Origin: Paracoccaceae bacterium
Lineage (GTDB): Bacteria; Pseudomonadota; Alphaproteobacteria; Rhodobacterales; Rhodobacteraceae
NCBI GenBank assembly: GCA_030148225.1
Contig: JASBTX010000038.1
Location: 1 to 64,000, forward strand
DNA length: 64,000 bases
Direction: 5' to 3'
The position numbers and the translations under genes are program-made. Shown one piece after another: positions 45,131 through 54,081 of the stretch (its first letter is position 1; every line of letters starts with the position of its first letter). The notes beneath the pieces were generated by a model. That model was given only the letters and a program-made list of their open reading frames with translations. It was not told where the DNA came from and ran no database searches.

Positions 45131-46225
45131 TCAGGGTACCACCACGATATTACCGGTATGCGCCTTGGCGATAAAGGCCGCCTGCGCCGCGCGCAGCTCC
45201 GCCAGCGGGTAGGTCGCGGCCAGTACCGGCCTGATCTGCCCGGCCTCGATATAGCCGACAAGGTTGCGCATTACCGCGGGGTCAATCACGGTCGAGCCGG
45301 TGAAGGTCAGGTCGCGCAGATAGAACGTGCGCAGATCGAATGAGACGATCGGGCCCGCGATGGCGCCCGAGCAGGTATATCTGCCACCGCGCTCCAGAAG
45401 ATCGATCAGCGACATCCACTGATCCCCGCCGACCACATCGGCCAGAACCGTGATCTTTTCATCCGCCAGCGCCGCCTTGCCCCCGGCCAGATTGCGCGGC
45501 AGGATCAGGTCGGGGCCGAGGCGCCGCAGATCGTCATGTTTGGACAGAGAGGCCATGGCGATGACGCGGGCACCGCGCAGACGCGCGAGCTGAACCAGCG
45601 CGCTGCCGACCCCGCCCGAGGCACCGGGGATCAGCACGGTATCATCCGCCCCGACACCGGCGCGCGTCAGCATGCCCTCGGCGGTCGAGTAGGAACAGCT
45701 GAACGTGGCTAGTTCCGCATCCGAGAGGTCCGAGCGGACGGCCACGGCGTTGGTTGCGGCAATCACGGTATATTCGGCAAAACCGCCATCGCATTCCGAG
45801 CCGAAATACCCGGTCTTGTCCTTGTTGGCCGGATCGGCGGGATCGCGCAGCCAGTTATCCGTGATCACCCGCTCGCCGATGCGCGCGGGATCGACATCCG
45901 CTCCGACGGCGACGATCTCGCCACAGACATCCGCCCCCTGGATGCGGGGAAAACTGAGGGGCCGTCCGCCCCAAGTCGGGTCCGCTTCGTCGACCTGGTC
46001 AAAGGCATCTCCGGTCGTCTCTTCCGTCACCGCCTTGGAATACCAGCCCGAGCGGGTGTTGACGTCAGTATTGTTCAGACCACAGGCGCCGACCCGGATC
46101 AGCACCTCGCCCGGCGCGGGGCGCGGGCAGGGCCAGTCATCATGCATCACCATCTGTTCCAGCCCGCCATGGCCCATGGTGACCATCGCGCGCATCGTTT
46201 GGGGCAGATTGCCTGTCGCGCTCAT
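45131..46225 (-). CDS. Zinc-type alcohol dehydrogenase/quinone oxidoreductase family protein
   Basis: A 364-residue MDR protein. The catalytic-domain GADVCGEIVAVG (about 93-104) and cofactor motif IPGASGGVGSALVQLA are clear. The structural zinc cysteine cluster is missing, and the residues at the catalytic-zinc position (GLNNTDVNTRSGWY) resemble quinone oxidoreductases more than ADH, so it may be zinc-free. The start overlaps the flavoprotein stop by 4 bp (ATGA). It would reduce or oxidise a side product of the demethylation pathway. Confidence 0.85.
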   Translation of the reverse strand: MSATGNLPQTMRAMVTMGHGGLEQMVMHDDWPCPRPAPGEVLIRVGACGLNNTDVNTRSGWYSKAVTEETTGDAFDQVDEADPTWGGRPLSFPRIQGADVCGEIVAVGADVDPARIGERVITDNWLRDPADPANKDKTGYFGSECDGGFAEYTVIAATNAVAVRSDLSDAELATFSCSYSTAEGMLTRAGVGADDTVLIPGASGGVGSALVQLARLRGARVIAMASLSKHDDLRRLGPDLILPRNLAGGKAALADEKITVLADVVGGDQWMSLIDLLERGGRYTCSGAIAGPIVSFDLRTFYLRDLTFTGSTVIDPAVMRNLVGYIEAGQIRPVLAATYPLAELRAAQAAFIAKAHTGNIVVVP

Positions 46226-48678
46226 TCCGCCGCCTCCTGCTGCTGATCCTGCCGGGGCAGGTGGCTGTCGGGGTCATAGGCGGGCCGTTCCAGCACGCAT
46301 GCGGCCCGGTTCTGACCCTGTATGCAGACCTCAAGCCGTGTGCCGGGCGCCGCCGCCGCCGGTTTGACATAGGCAAAGGCGAGTATCCTGCCCACTGTCG
46401 GGCTGAAGACGACCGATGCGGTCGATCCCACCACGTCCCCCTCCAGCAACACCGCCTCGCCACCATGGCCATCGGTGATGCCGTCGGGTTCGATCTCCAG
46501 ATAGGCACAGAGCCAGGGCAATCTGTCGCGATTACCCGGTGTTTCTTCTTTGCCCAAATACTCCTTGTCGGTCCGGGCGAACCGCAGCACATCGGCCTCG
46601 GCAAGCGTGACCTCGTTGGTCAGTTCCGTGGCCCCCTTGAACGCCTTTTCCATGCGCATGACATTCATCGCGAAAGACCCGTAATCGGCGATGCCGTGGG
46701 GAACGCCCGCGGCCCAGAGCGCGGTATAGACATCCACCAACGCCGCGTTGGGCATGTGCAGTTCCCAGCCCAGTTCACCGGCATAGGACATGCGCAGGGC
46801 CAGTACCTTGTGCCCGGCCAGATCGATTTCCTGCGCCGAGAGCCAGCGAAAGGACGCGTTGTCAAGCGGCGCTGACGTGCAGCACGCCAGCACATCGCGC
46901 GATTTCGGGCCGTTCAGCGACAGCGCCGACCACTGATCCGACAGCGCGGTGACGCGCGCGTCATCACCCGCGCCGTATTGCGCCAGATGATCCAGCAGCC
47001 GCTGTTCGAAAAATGCCGCCGTCACCAGATAGAACCGGTCATCGGCAAGGCGGACAATCGTCGCCTCAATCTCGATCCGGCCTCGCCGGTTCAGGAAATG
47101 GGTCAGCGTGATCGATCCGGTCTTCTGCGGCATGCGATTGGCCGTCAGCCGGTCCAGCAGCGCATAGGCGTCCGGGCCGGAGACCTCGATCTTGGTGAAT
47201 GCGGTGACATCCATGATGCCGACGCGCTGGCGCACGGCGGCAACCTCATGCGCGATCATGTCATGCACGGGCGTGCGGTGGAACGCATAGTGATCCTGCG
47301 CCGCGACACCATCGCGCGCGAACCAGCGCGGCCGCTCGAAACCATAGACCTCTTCATGCACCGCGCCCTTGTCGCGCAGGATGTCATATAGCGGCGAAGG
47401 TTTGACAGGCCGCCCGGCCAGCCGGTTGAAATGCGGAAAGGGGATCTCGTGGCGCAGGCAGTAATCCTCGCGCGCCTTAGTGATCTGCCAGTCGGGTGTC
47501 GCGTAGCTGCCGAAACGGCGCGGGTCATACTCGCGCATCGAGATATCGGCGGCCCCGCGCACCATCCAGCGCGCCAGTTCACGCGTCAGCCCCGGCCCCC
47601 AGCCAATGCCGATCTGCGTGCCGCAGCAGCACCAGTAATTCCGCACCCCCGGTGCCGGTCCGATCAGCGGATTGCCGTCCGGCGGGTGCGAGATTGCGCC
47701 GTGCACCTCGCGCGTGATGCCCAGATCGGCAAAGATCGGCATGCGGTTCAGGCTCTCTTCCAGCCAGGGCATGATGCGGTCGTAATCGGCGTCGAACAGC
47801 TCGTTCTCCGCCTCCCAGGGGCAGTGATCCTCCCAGACGGTGTTGGGATTTTCCTTCTCGTAAATGCCGATCAGGCCGCGCTGCTGCTCCATCCGGATAT
47901 AGCCCGAGACCATCCTGTCATCGCGGATGACCGGCAATTCCCGATCGAGCCCGGCAAATTCGGGCACGGGTTCGGTGACGAAGTAGTGATGCGTCATCGA
48001 GGTCATGGGCAGTTGCAGGCCCGACCATTCCCCCATCTGCCGCGCATAGGTGCCGCCCGCGTTGACGACATGTTCGCAGCGGATGGTGCCCTGTTCGGTC
48101 TCCACGACCCAGTCATCGCCCTGCCGGGTGATATTCGTGGCGCGGCAGCGGCGGATGATGCGCGCGCCCAGCTGACGTGCGCCCGTTGCCATGGCCATGG
48201 TGACATTGGTCGGGTCGACATGCCCGTCATCAGGCGTATGCAGCGCTCCGATCACGCCCTCAAGATTGTAGAAAGGATGCAGTTCGCCCACGCGATCCGG
48301 GCCCACCAGTTCGATATTGAAACCGAGCGACCGCCCGACCGACAAGGTATGACGCAGCCAGTCCATTTCGTCTTCGGTATAAGCGAGGCGAAACGAGCCG
48401 CAGCCATGCCACGTGACCGCCTGACCGGTTTCCGCCTCGAGCGCACCGGCATAGAGGCCGATATTGTAATCGACGCATTTTCCCAGCCCGAATGAACTGG
48501 TGGAATGGGTGATCTGCCCGGCGGCATGCCATGTCGAGCCGCTGGTCAGTTCGGCCTTTTCCAGAAGGACGACATCCTGCCCCCAGCCCTCATGCGCGAG
48601 GTGATAGGCAAGACCGACGCCCATGACGCCACCACCAACGATGACAACACGGGCCTGAGATGGAAAGGGCGGGGCCAT
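46222..48678 (-). CDS. FAD-dependent N-demethylase fused to GcvT domain (dimethylglycine/sarcosine dehydrogenase family)
   Basis: An 818-residue enzyme. The N-terminal DAO fold has VIVGGGVMGVGLAYHLA (about 11-27) and the FAD-linking His in SGSTWHAAGQ; an FAO_M linker follows near 380. The C-terminal aminomethyltransferase domain (from about 430) would pass the removed methyl to THF. Family members demethylate dimethylglycine, sarcosine or similar N-methylated amino acids. AGGA supports ATG 48678. It heads the minus-strand operon and faces the RpiR gene. A 21-bp match to the intergenic repeat lies inside the coding region (46544-46564). Confidence 0.9.
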   Translation of the reverse strand: MAPPFPSQARVVIVGGGVMGVGLAYHLAHEGWGQDVVLLEKAELTSGSTWHAAGQITHSTSSFGLGKCVDYNIGLYAGALEAETGQAVTWHGCGSFRLAYTEDEMDWLRHTLSVGRSLGFNIELVGPDRVGELHPFYNLEGVIGALHTPDDGHVDPTNVTMAMATGARQLGARIIRRCRATNITRQGDDWVVETEQGTIRCEHVVNAGGTYARQMGEWSGLQLPMTSMTHHYFVTEPVPEFAGLDRELPVIRDDRMVSGYIRMEQQRGLIGIYEKENPNTVWEDHCPWEAENELFDADYDRIMPWLEESLNRMPIFADLGITREVHGAISHPPDGNPLIGPAPGVRNYWCCCGTQIGIGWGPGLTRELARWMVRGAADISMREYDPRRFGSYATPDWQITKAREDYCLRHEIPFPHFNRLAGRPVKPSPLYDILRDKGAVHEEVYGFERPRWFARDGVAAQDHYAFHRTPVHDMIAHEVAAVRQRVGIMDVTAFTKIEVSGPDAYALLDRLTANRMPQKTGSITLTHFLNRRGRIEIEATIVRLADDRFYLVTAAFFEQRLLDHLAQYGAGDDARVTALSDQWSALSLNGPKSRDVLACCTSAPLDNASFRWLSAQEIDLAGHKVLALRMSYAGELGWELHMPNAALVDVYTALWAAGVPHGIADYGSFAMNVMRMEKAFKGATELTNEVTLAEADVLRFARTDKEYLGKEETPGNRDRLPWLCAYLEIEPDGITDGHGGEAVLLEGDVVGSTASVVFSPTVGRILAFAYVKPAAAAPGTRLEVCIQGQNRAACVLERPAYDPDSHLPRQDQQQEAAE

Positions 48679-48768
48679 GGTGCGTTCCTGCAGAGACTCG
48701 ATTTTCTGCTCGACAGGGTAATCGTACGAATATACCATCGTCAATCATGAATGACACAAATGTATCAT
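48679..48768. promoter_or_regulatory. Divergent promoter region with palindrome at the RpiR start
   Basis: This 68-bp gap separates the divergent flavoprotein and RpiR genes and must hold both promoters. ATGACAC-AAAT-GTATCAT (48751-48768), a 6-of-7 palindrome, spans the first codons of the RpiR gene and is a candidate autoregulatory site. GAATATACC just upstream could be a -10 box. Confidence 0.45.
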
Positions 48769-49628
48769 CCAAGATTCTCGAGCGGCTGACCGATGACTGG
48801 GACAGCCTGACACCCGAGGCGCAGAAGGCCGCGCGCTATGTGCTGGACAACCCGATGGATGTCGGCGTGTCGACGGTGCGCGAGATCGCGGATGCGGCCA
48901 AGGTCAAACCCAACACATTCGTACGCATGGCCCGCCAGATCGGCTTTGACGGCTACGAGGATTTCCGTACGCCTTTTCGCACCGCCATCCGCGAGGGCCG
49001 GGTCAGTTTTCCTGACCGGGCGCGCTGGCTGCAGGACATGGCGCGCTCGGGCGCGCTGGGGGGGCTTTATGCCGATATGGTGGCCTCGGCCATCCGCAAT
49101 ATCGAGGAAACCTTTGCCCATATCACCAGCGACGATCTGCAGGCCGCGGCGCGCGCCATCTGGGCCTCGCGTCAGGTATTCGCGTTGGGCGTGGGCGTCA
49201 ACAACGCCAATGTCCGCAACTTTACCTATCTCGCCTCGACCGGCATGGTCCGTTTCCACGATATTCCGCGCGCCGGCTCGACGGCGGTGGATGATCTGGC
49301 ATGGGCGGATGAGCGTGACCTGATGATTGCCGTGACCTGTTCACCCTATCGCCGCGAGGTGATCGAGGCGGTCGAGGTCGCGCGCGCGCAGGGCATTACC
49401 ATCGTCGGCATATCCGACAGTCTGGCCTCGCCCGTGATCCGCCAGAGTGATCACGGTTTTGTCGTGGCGGCGGACACGCCGCAGTTCTTTCCCTCATCCG
49501 TGTCGACCATCGCGCTGTTTGAGACGTTGCTCAGCTTTGTCATTGCCGAGGCCAGCGACGAGATCGTCGAACGGGTCGAGACCTTTCACCGGCGCCGGCA
49601 TCAGCTGGGCATCTACAAAGGGGACTGA
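48747..49628 (+). CDS. RpiR-family transcriptional regulator (HTH + SIS)
   Basis: A 293-residue regulator. The N-terminal HTH is VREIADAAKVKPNTFVRMARQIGF (about 40-63). The SIS domain (about 130-260: FALGVGVNNANVRNF, DLMIAVTCSPYRREV, TIVGISDSLASP) binds phosphosugar-like or other small effectors. ATG 48747 starts MNDTNVSSKI; longer frames overlap the divergent gene. It sits between the minus-strand demethylase operon and the Rieske/GFA pair and is the obvious candidate controller of both. Confidence 0.9.
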   Translation: MNDTNVSSKILERLTDDWDSLTPEAQKAARYVLDNPMDVGVSTVREIADAAKVKPNTFVRMARQIGFDGYEDFRTPFRTAIREGRVSFPDRARWLQDMARSGALGGLYADMVASAIRNIEETFAHITSDDLQAAARAIWASRQVFALGVGVNNANVRNFTYLASTGMVRFHDIPRAGSTAVDDLAWADERDLMIAVTCSPYRREVIEAVEVARAQGITIVGISDSLASPVIRQSDHGFVVAADTPQFFPSSVSTIALFETLLSFVIAEASDEIVERVETFHRRRHQLGIYKGD

Positions 49629-49629
49629 C

Positions 49630-50706
49630 ATGGCGCTCACACGTTCGCTGGAGGCGCGGTATTACACCGATCCCGCCATTTACGCCGCGGAATGCGCCGG
49701 TCTTCTGGCGCGGACATGGCAGTTTGCCGGTCACGCCAGCCAGATCAGCGCGCCGGGCGATTATTTCACCTTTGAGATCGCGGGCGAGAGCCTGTTCTGC
49801 ATCCGTGGCCACGACGCGGTTGTGCGGTGTTATTACAATGTCTGCCAGCACCGGGCGCATCAGCTGGTCGCGGGGCAGGGATCGACGCGCGTCATCGTCT
49901 GCCCCTATCACGCATGGACATATGAACTGACCGGGGGGCTGCGGGCGGGGCCGAATATCAAATCGGTCGAAGGGTTTGACCGCAGTGGCGTCTGTCTTAC
50001 CGAAGTCAGGGTCGAGGAGTTTCTGGGCTTTCTCTTTGTCAATCTCGACCCCGAGGCCGCACCGATGGACAGCTGGTATCCCGGCGCGCGGGCCGAGCTG
50101 GAGGAATGGGTGCCCAACTGGCAGGTGCTTGAACCGGTCAAATGGGTCGAGATCGCCGAGAACTGCAACTGGAAGGTTTCGGTCGAAAACTATTCGGAAT
50201 GCTATCACTGCAGCCTGAACCACCCGACATTCGCAACAGGCGTCGTCAGGCCCGAAACCTATGACATCCAGCCCCAGGGCTATTGCCTGCGCCACATGAC
50301 CGAGTGTCAGAACCTTGACCAGATGACCTATGACATCAATTCGGGCTTTGCCCATATGGAGGAATACTCGAGCTGGTTCCTCTGGCCGATGTTCAGTTTT
50401 CAGGTCTATCCCGGCAATGTCCTGAACACTTATCACTGGCGCGCGGTGGATGCCGATCACGTGGTGGTCTGGCGCGGCTGGTACAGCCCCGACGGCACAC
50501 CGGACCCGGCCATCGACGCGCTGGCCCGTCAGGACCGGGAGACCACCGTCGAAGAGGATATCCGCCTTGTCGAAAGCGTGCAGCGCGGTCTGAAATCACG
50601 CGGCTACGTGCCGGGCCCGCTTGTCGTCGATCCGGATTGCGGTGTGAATTCAGAGCATTCCATCATGACGCTGCAACGCTGGATGCGCGAGGCGGTGGAT
50701 GGCTGA
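49630..50706 (+). CDS. Rieske-type aromatic-ring/N-demethylating oxygenase, alpha subunit
   Basis: A 358-residue oxygenase. The Rieske 2Fe-2S ligands are C72 and H74 (VCQHRAH) and C91 and H94 (CPYHAW). The mononuclear iron site is in ENYSECYHCSLNHPTF (H193, H198) with an Asp near 310. The arrangement and neighbours match N-demethylases of glycine betaine or proline betaine (stachydrine), which release formaldehyde. No ferredoxin reductase partner is adjacent, so its electron donor is encoded elsewhere. AAAGGGG precedes ATG 49630, two bases after the RpiR stop. Confidence 0.9.
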   Translation: MALTRSLEARYYTDPAIYAAECAGLLARTWQFAGHASQISAPGDYFTFEIAGESLFCIRGHDAVVRCYYNVCQHRAHQLVAGQGSTRVIVCPYHAWTYELTGGLRAGPNIKSVEGFDRSGVCLTEVRVEEFLGFLFVNLDPEAAPMDSWYPGARAELEEWVPNWQVLEPVKWVEIAENCNWKVSVENYSECYHCSLNHPTFATGVVRPETYDIQPQGYCLRHMTECQNLDQMTYDINSGFAHMEEYSSWFLWPMFSFQVYPGNVLNTYHWRAVDADHVVVWRGWYSPDGTPDPAIDALARQDRETTVEEDIRLVESVQRGLKSRGYVPGPLVVDPDCGVNSEHSIMTLQRWMREAVDG

Positions 50707-51115
50707 GCAAAGCGGAAGATGCCTTTGCGGGGCGGTGAGGTGGCGTTATGACGGGCCGCATTTGCGCAATCTGATTTGCCATTGCGAAAGCTGCCAGCGG
50801 GCCACATCGGCGCCGTTTACCGCCTTTGTCGGCATGGATCCGGCGCATCTGCACTGGCAGGGCGAGGTGACGCATTTCGAAAGCTCACCGGGCAACTGGC
50901 GCGGGTTCTGCCCGGCATGCGGTACGCGGCTCTATTACCGCTCGCGGCATTGGCCGGACGAGGTTCACGTGCATGCGGCGACGCTGGATGACCGTGATGC
51001 CTATCGGCCCGACGCGCAGGTACTTTGCGCCGAGCGGATGGGCTGGCCGGATCACATGCACGAACTGCCCTGCCATGACGGGTTCGGTCAGCCGCCGGCG
51101 GGGTCGCAGCGCTGA
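50699..51115 (+). CDS. GFA-family (glutathione-dependent formaldehyde-activating-like) protein
   Basis: A 138-residue zinc-binding protein with the cysteine pattern GRCLCGAVRW, ICHCESCQ and FCPACGTRLYY. The family includes Gfa, proposed to speed S-hydroxymethylglutathione formation, though that activity is disputed. It overlaps the Rieske gene by 8 bp, so the two are surely co-translated; removal of formaldehyde from the demethylation is the natural role. The length and all cysteines are normal. Confidence 0.88.
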   Translation: MAEQSGRCLCGAVRWRYDGPHLRNLICHCESCQRATSAPFTAFVGMDPAHLHWQGEVTHFESSPGNWRGFCPACGTRLYYRSRHWPDEVHVHAATLDDRDAYRPDAQVLCAERMGWPDHMHELPCHDGFGQPPAGSQR

Positions 51116-51130
51116 CAGACTCTTGCCGGT

Positions 51131-51592
51131 CTAAGGGCTGGTTTTCGACAAACCATAAGCGAAGTCGTAGGCGGCGTCGGTGGGGCCGTTTCGTCGCAGC
51201 CTGTTCAGCCTGTCATTGCCTTCGCTCAGCGTTGGGATATGCCCCGGTTCGACGGGCCAGATAACATAACTCGGTTCATCGACATGTTCGAACCAATCGG
51301 CACGGCGCGACAGGAACCGCCCGTGTAAAGTCTGATGCACGAAATGAGTGAAATCAGCGAAGGACTCCCAGACAGACAGGGTTGCAAGCGCAACTTCTGG
51401 CCGCCCGAAAAGTCGTCCCATATCGTTTTCAGGCAGATCATAACCCGTACCGCTCAAGCGCCAGATAAATCCGGGTGATCGGTCGGCGATGCCGTTAACC
51501 AGATCGGAGTTATTCTCGAATTCGGCAATCCTTGGATCACCGAAGGGGTGTCGCAGATAACCCATATTCATCTGCGCAATATGTGCTGTCAT
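51131..51592 (-). CDS. DUF3291 domain protein
   Basis: A 153-residue protein starting MTAHIAQMNMGYLRHPFGDP and matching the DUF3291 pattern (FIWRLSG, SVWESFADFTHFVHQTLH, WFEHVDEPSYVIWPV). The fold is an antibiotic-biosynthesis-monooxygenase-like ferredoxin barrel, often without known substrate. AAAAGGG lies about 9 bases upstream of ATG 51592; an open frame to 51937 overlaps the next gene. It follows the SARP-like regulator by 83 bp and may share its transcript. Confidence 0.8.
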   Translation of the reverse strand: MTAHIAQMNMGYLRHPFGDPRIAEFENNSDLVNGIADRSPGFIWRLSGTGYDLPENDMGRLFGRPEVALATLSVWESFADFTHFVHQTLHGRFLSRRADWFEHVDEPSYVIWPVEPGHIPTLSEGNDRLNRLRRNGPTDAAYDFAYGLSKTSP

Positions 51593-51675
51593 GTAGTCTG
51601 GGCCCTTTTCTTTTCGCTGTCTTTCAGTCTGCGCAGGATTGGTTTCAGGGTCCTCACATACCTTTCGCACCCTGA

Positions 51676-53670
51676 TCAGTCTAGGCCCGTCCCTTTGAAA
51701 CTGGCAAAGAGCCGGTCGGCGGTTTGCGGGTTCCGGTAGGGAAAGATCGCGCGGAACGCGGTCAGATCGAAATCCGGTCGTGCCGCGCGGAGCGCCGCGC
51801 AGGCCCGCGCCATGCGCTCGGGCTGATCGGTGCGGGCATAGCAGGCCGCGAGATAGGCGTGAACGTAGTAGGGTGGGTTGCTGACCCGTTCGAATACCTG
51901 GATCGCCTCTTCGTAGCGGCCAAGCGTATGCAGGCAACGCCCCTGTATCAGCCAGAACCAGCCGGGAAAGAACGGATTGACGCGCATCGCCTCGCGGATG
52001 CGACGCAGGCCTTCCTCTCCCCGGTCGAGATACATCAGAAAGCGGCCATATTCCGTCAGCACCAGTTCGTCATTCGGATTGGCCCGCAACGCCGACTGGA
52101 AGCAGAACTCGGCCCGGTCGTATTCTCGGTGGATGAAACAGCACATGCCAAGGGCGCAATGCCCCTTGGGATCACCGGGATCAAGCGCGATGGCACGCTC
52201 CGCCATGCTGACCACATCATCCAGATCGATGCTGGCATCGATATTCCAGCGCCGGTAGAGCATGGTCATCGCCAGCCAGCCATGGGCGCGGCCGTAATCG
52301 GGGGAACGCCGGATTGCCTGTTCGAAATGCCCGATGGCGCGTTCATACGCTGCCGCGTCAAAAATCTGGACCTCGCTGATCCCCCGCAGGACCAACTGAT
52401 AGCTTTGCAGATCGGCGGGCGTTTGCGTGGCGCTCTGGCGGACGATATCGGCGGCGATCCGGCCCGCCACCGTTGCCGCCACGACGCGCGCGATGTCGGA
52501 CTGGATGGTAAAGAAATCGTCCAGATCACGGTCATAGCGCTCGGCCCAGATGTCGTGGCCGGTGGCGCAACTGACCAGATGGGCCGTGACGCGCAGCCGG
52601 GCGCCGATAATCCGGACCGCACCACTGACATAGAAACCAACGCCCAGCTGACGGCCGATTTCCCCGGCGCTCAGTTGGGTTTCGTCCAGATGAAACGAGG
52701 ATTGGCGCGATACCACCAATAGATCGGGCTCGCGCGAGAGGTCGATGGTGACATCGTCGGAAATGCCTTCGCCCAGCAGGGCGGCGTCGCTGTCGCGCGG
52801 CTGGCCCTGAAACCGCAGCACGGCGATCGATGGCCGGTCGGGGAGCGCCAGCGGTTGAGCGGGCGGAGCGGCATCATCCGGGGCAGGCGTCGCGGGTTCT
52901 TCCGTCTGCGGGCCCCGGTTGCGGTCATTGCGAATATGGCGGGCCAGATCGAGCGTCGGTTTTTCAGGTGTCACACCCAGCTGTCGGGACAGCACCTGCC
53001 TGAGGTCCTCGAACTGCCTGAGCGCCGCGTCATGGCGCCCCTGCGCGCGCAGCGCTTTCATCAGCCGCCGGTGCACATGTTCTTGCAGGGGGTCGATGGT
53101 CAAGAGCCGCCGGGCGGTTGCGATGCTCTCTTCGATCCGGTTTTCCGTGGCATAGGTGTCGGTCAGCCGCAGCAAACCCGACAGGAGCCGCGACCGGTAG
53201 GCCCCGCGCTCGGCCTCTTGCCAGCGTTCGAATTCCGGCGAGATCTGGCCCAGCCCTTCAAGCAGGTCGCCGCGATAAAGCTCTGCCGCCTCTTGCAGCG
53301 CGTCGGGATGATTCTGATCGATCAGCGCGGCAAAGCGCGCGACATCGGTTGCGTGTTGCGCGGGATCGAGGTGAACCGCCTCGCCCGTCGTCACAAGCGC
53401 CGTCCCGGCATCACCGAGCGCGCGGCGCAGTGCCGAAAGCGACTGACGCAGGCTGGCGCGGGCCTGTCCGGCGGCGGAGTCGGGCCAGAAGAGAGCGCAC
53501 AGCACATCGCGCCCGACCGGGGCCTCTGACCTGAGCGCAAGATAGGCCAGCAGCGCGAGGTTCTTGCGCGCCATCCCGCTGACGGGCTGTGCCGACACGC
53601 TGACCACCAGAGGCCCCAAAAGCCGCAACTCCAGCCCAGCCCCGGGGATTAAATTTCGGCGTGAATTCAT
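51676..53670 (-). CDS. SARP-type regulator: winged-helix/BTAD + TolB-like + TPR
   Basis: A 664-residue protein. An OmpR-like DNA-binding domain (about 12-100, with LRLLGPLVVSV and LALLAYLALRSEAPVGRD) is followed by a bacterial transcriptional activation domain (about 105-245), a linker, and a TolB-N-like segment (SIAVLRFQG through AERYDRDLDDFFTIQSDIA). TPR helices run from about 420 to 640. Such regulators are more familiar in actinomycetes; a related form with TolB-N and TPR occurs in rhizobia and roseobacters. No effector is known. Its target may be the DUF3291 gene or the divergent small membrane gene. Confidence 0.85.
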   Translation of the reverse strand: MNSRRNLIPGAGLELRLLGPLVVSVSAQPVSGMARKNLALLAYLALRSEAPVGRDVLCALFWPDSAAGQARASLRQSLSALRRALGDAGTALVTTGEAVHLDPAQHATDVARFAALIDQNHPDALQEAAELYRGDLLEGLGQISPEFERWQEAERGAYRSRLLSGLLRLTDTYATENRIEESIATARRLLTIDPLQEHVHRRLMKALRAQGRHDAALRQFEDLRQVLSRQLGVTPEKPTLDLARHIRNDRNRGPQTEEPATPAPDDAAPPAQPLALPDRPSIAVLRFQGQPRDSDAALLGEGISDDVTIDLSREPDLLVVSRQSSFHLDETQLSAGEIGRQLGVGFYVSGAVRIIGARLRVTAHLVSCATGHDIWAERYDRDLDDFFTIQSDIARVVAATVAGRIAADIVRQSATQTPADLQSYQLVLRGISEVQIFDAAAYERAIGHFEQAIRRSPDYGRAHGWLAMTMLYRRWNIDASIDLDDVVSMAERAIALDPGDPKGHCALGMCCFIHREYDRAEFCFQSALRANPNDELVLTEYGRFLMYLDRGEEGLRRIREAMRVNPFFPGWFWLIQGRCLHTLGRYEEAIQVFERVSNPPYYVHAYLAACYARTDQPERMARACAALRAARPDFDLTAFRAIFPYRNPQTADRLFASFKGTGLD

Positions 53671-53780
53671 TTTTTACGATTATTTCACGATCTGCCAGAC
53701 ATTCCGTTCCCGCCTGAAAGGTAGCGTCATCCCATCAGATCACCAACCCGGAAATGCCAAGCAGGAAAAGGATGAACCAG

Positions 53781-53948
53781 ATGTTTGACCCCAACCCACA
53801 ATCCGTCACGTTTTACCTCAGCGATCTCGAAACTCAGGCCCGCCGCGCCCATGACCGGCCCCGCTCCGGTCCGTCGCCGGTACTCTACCGTCTGGCAGCG
53901 GTTGCGATTGTTGCCGGGCTGATCATCGCCACGGTGCCTGTCGTCTGA
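53781..53948 (+). CDS. Small membrane protein of unknown function
   Basis: Fifty-five residues from ATG 53781, which has GGAAAAGG 9 bases upstream; ATG 53772 abuts that site. The N-terminal half is hydrophilic (MFDPNPQSVTFYLSDLETQ). The C-terminal YRLAAVAIVAGLIIATVPVV (36-55) is a single membrane helix at the extreme end, as in tail-anchored proteins. It is divergent from the SARP regulator and followed by two GC-rich hairpins, so it forms its own unit. Confidence 0.55.
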   Translation: MFDPNPQSVTFYLSDLETQARRAHDRPRSGPSPVLYRLAAVAIVAGLIIATVPVV

Positions 53949-53949
53949 T

Positions 53950-53998
53950 CCGTCAACCGTTTTCATTGACGGCCCGTCGGCATGACCGGCGGGCCGCA
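53950..53998 (+). terminator. Tandem hairpins after the small membrane gene
   Basis: CCGTCAA (53950-53956) pairs with TTGACGG (53966-53972) directly after the stop. GGCCCG and CGGGCC then pair across a short loop (to about 53998). Only a loop T-run is present, so termination is plausible but not certain. Confidence 0.45.
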
Positions 53999-54081
53999 AC
54001 GCATGTCGCACAGCCATTGCCCGGCTTGACATCGATCCCGCCGTTTCAGAAGCTCGGATTTCAGCTTTGGAGTGTACGGGC

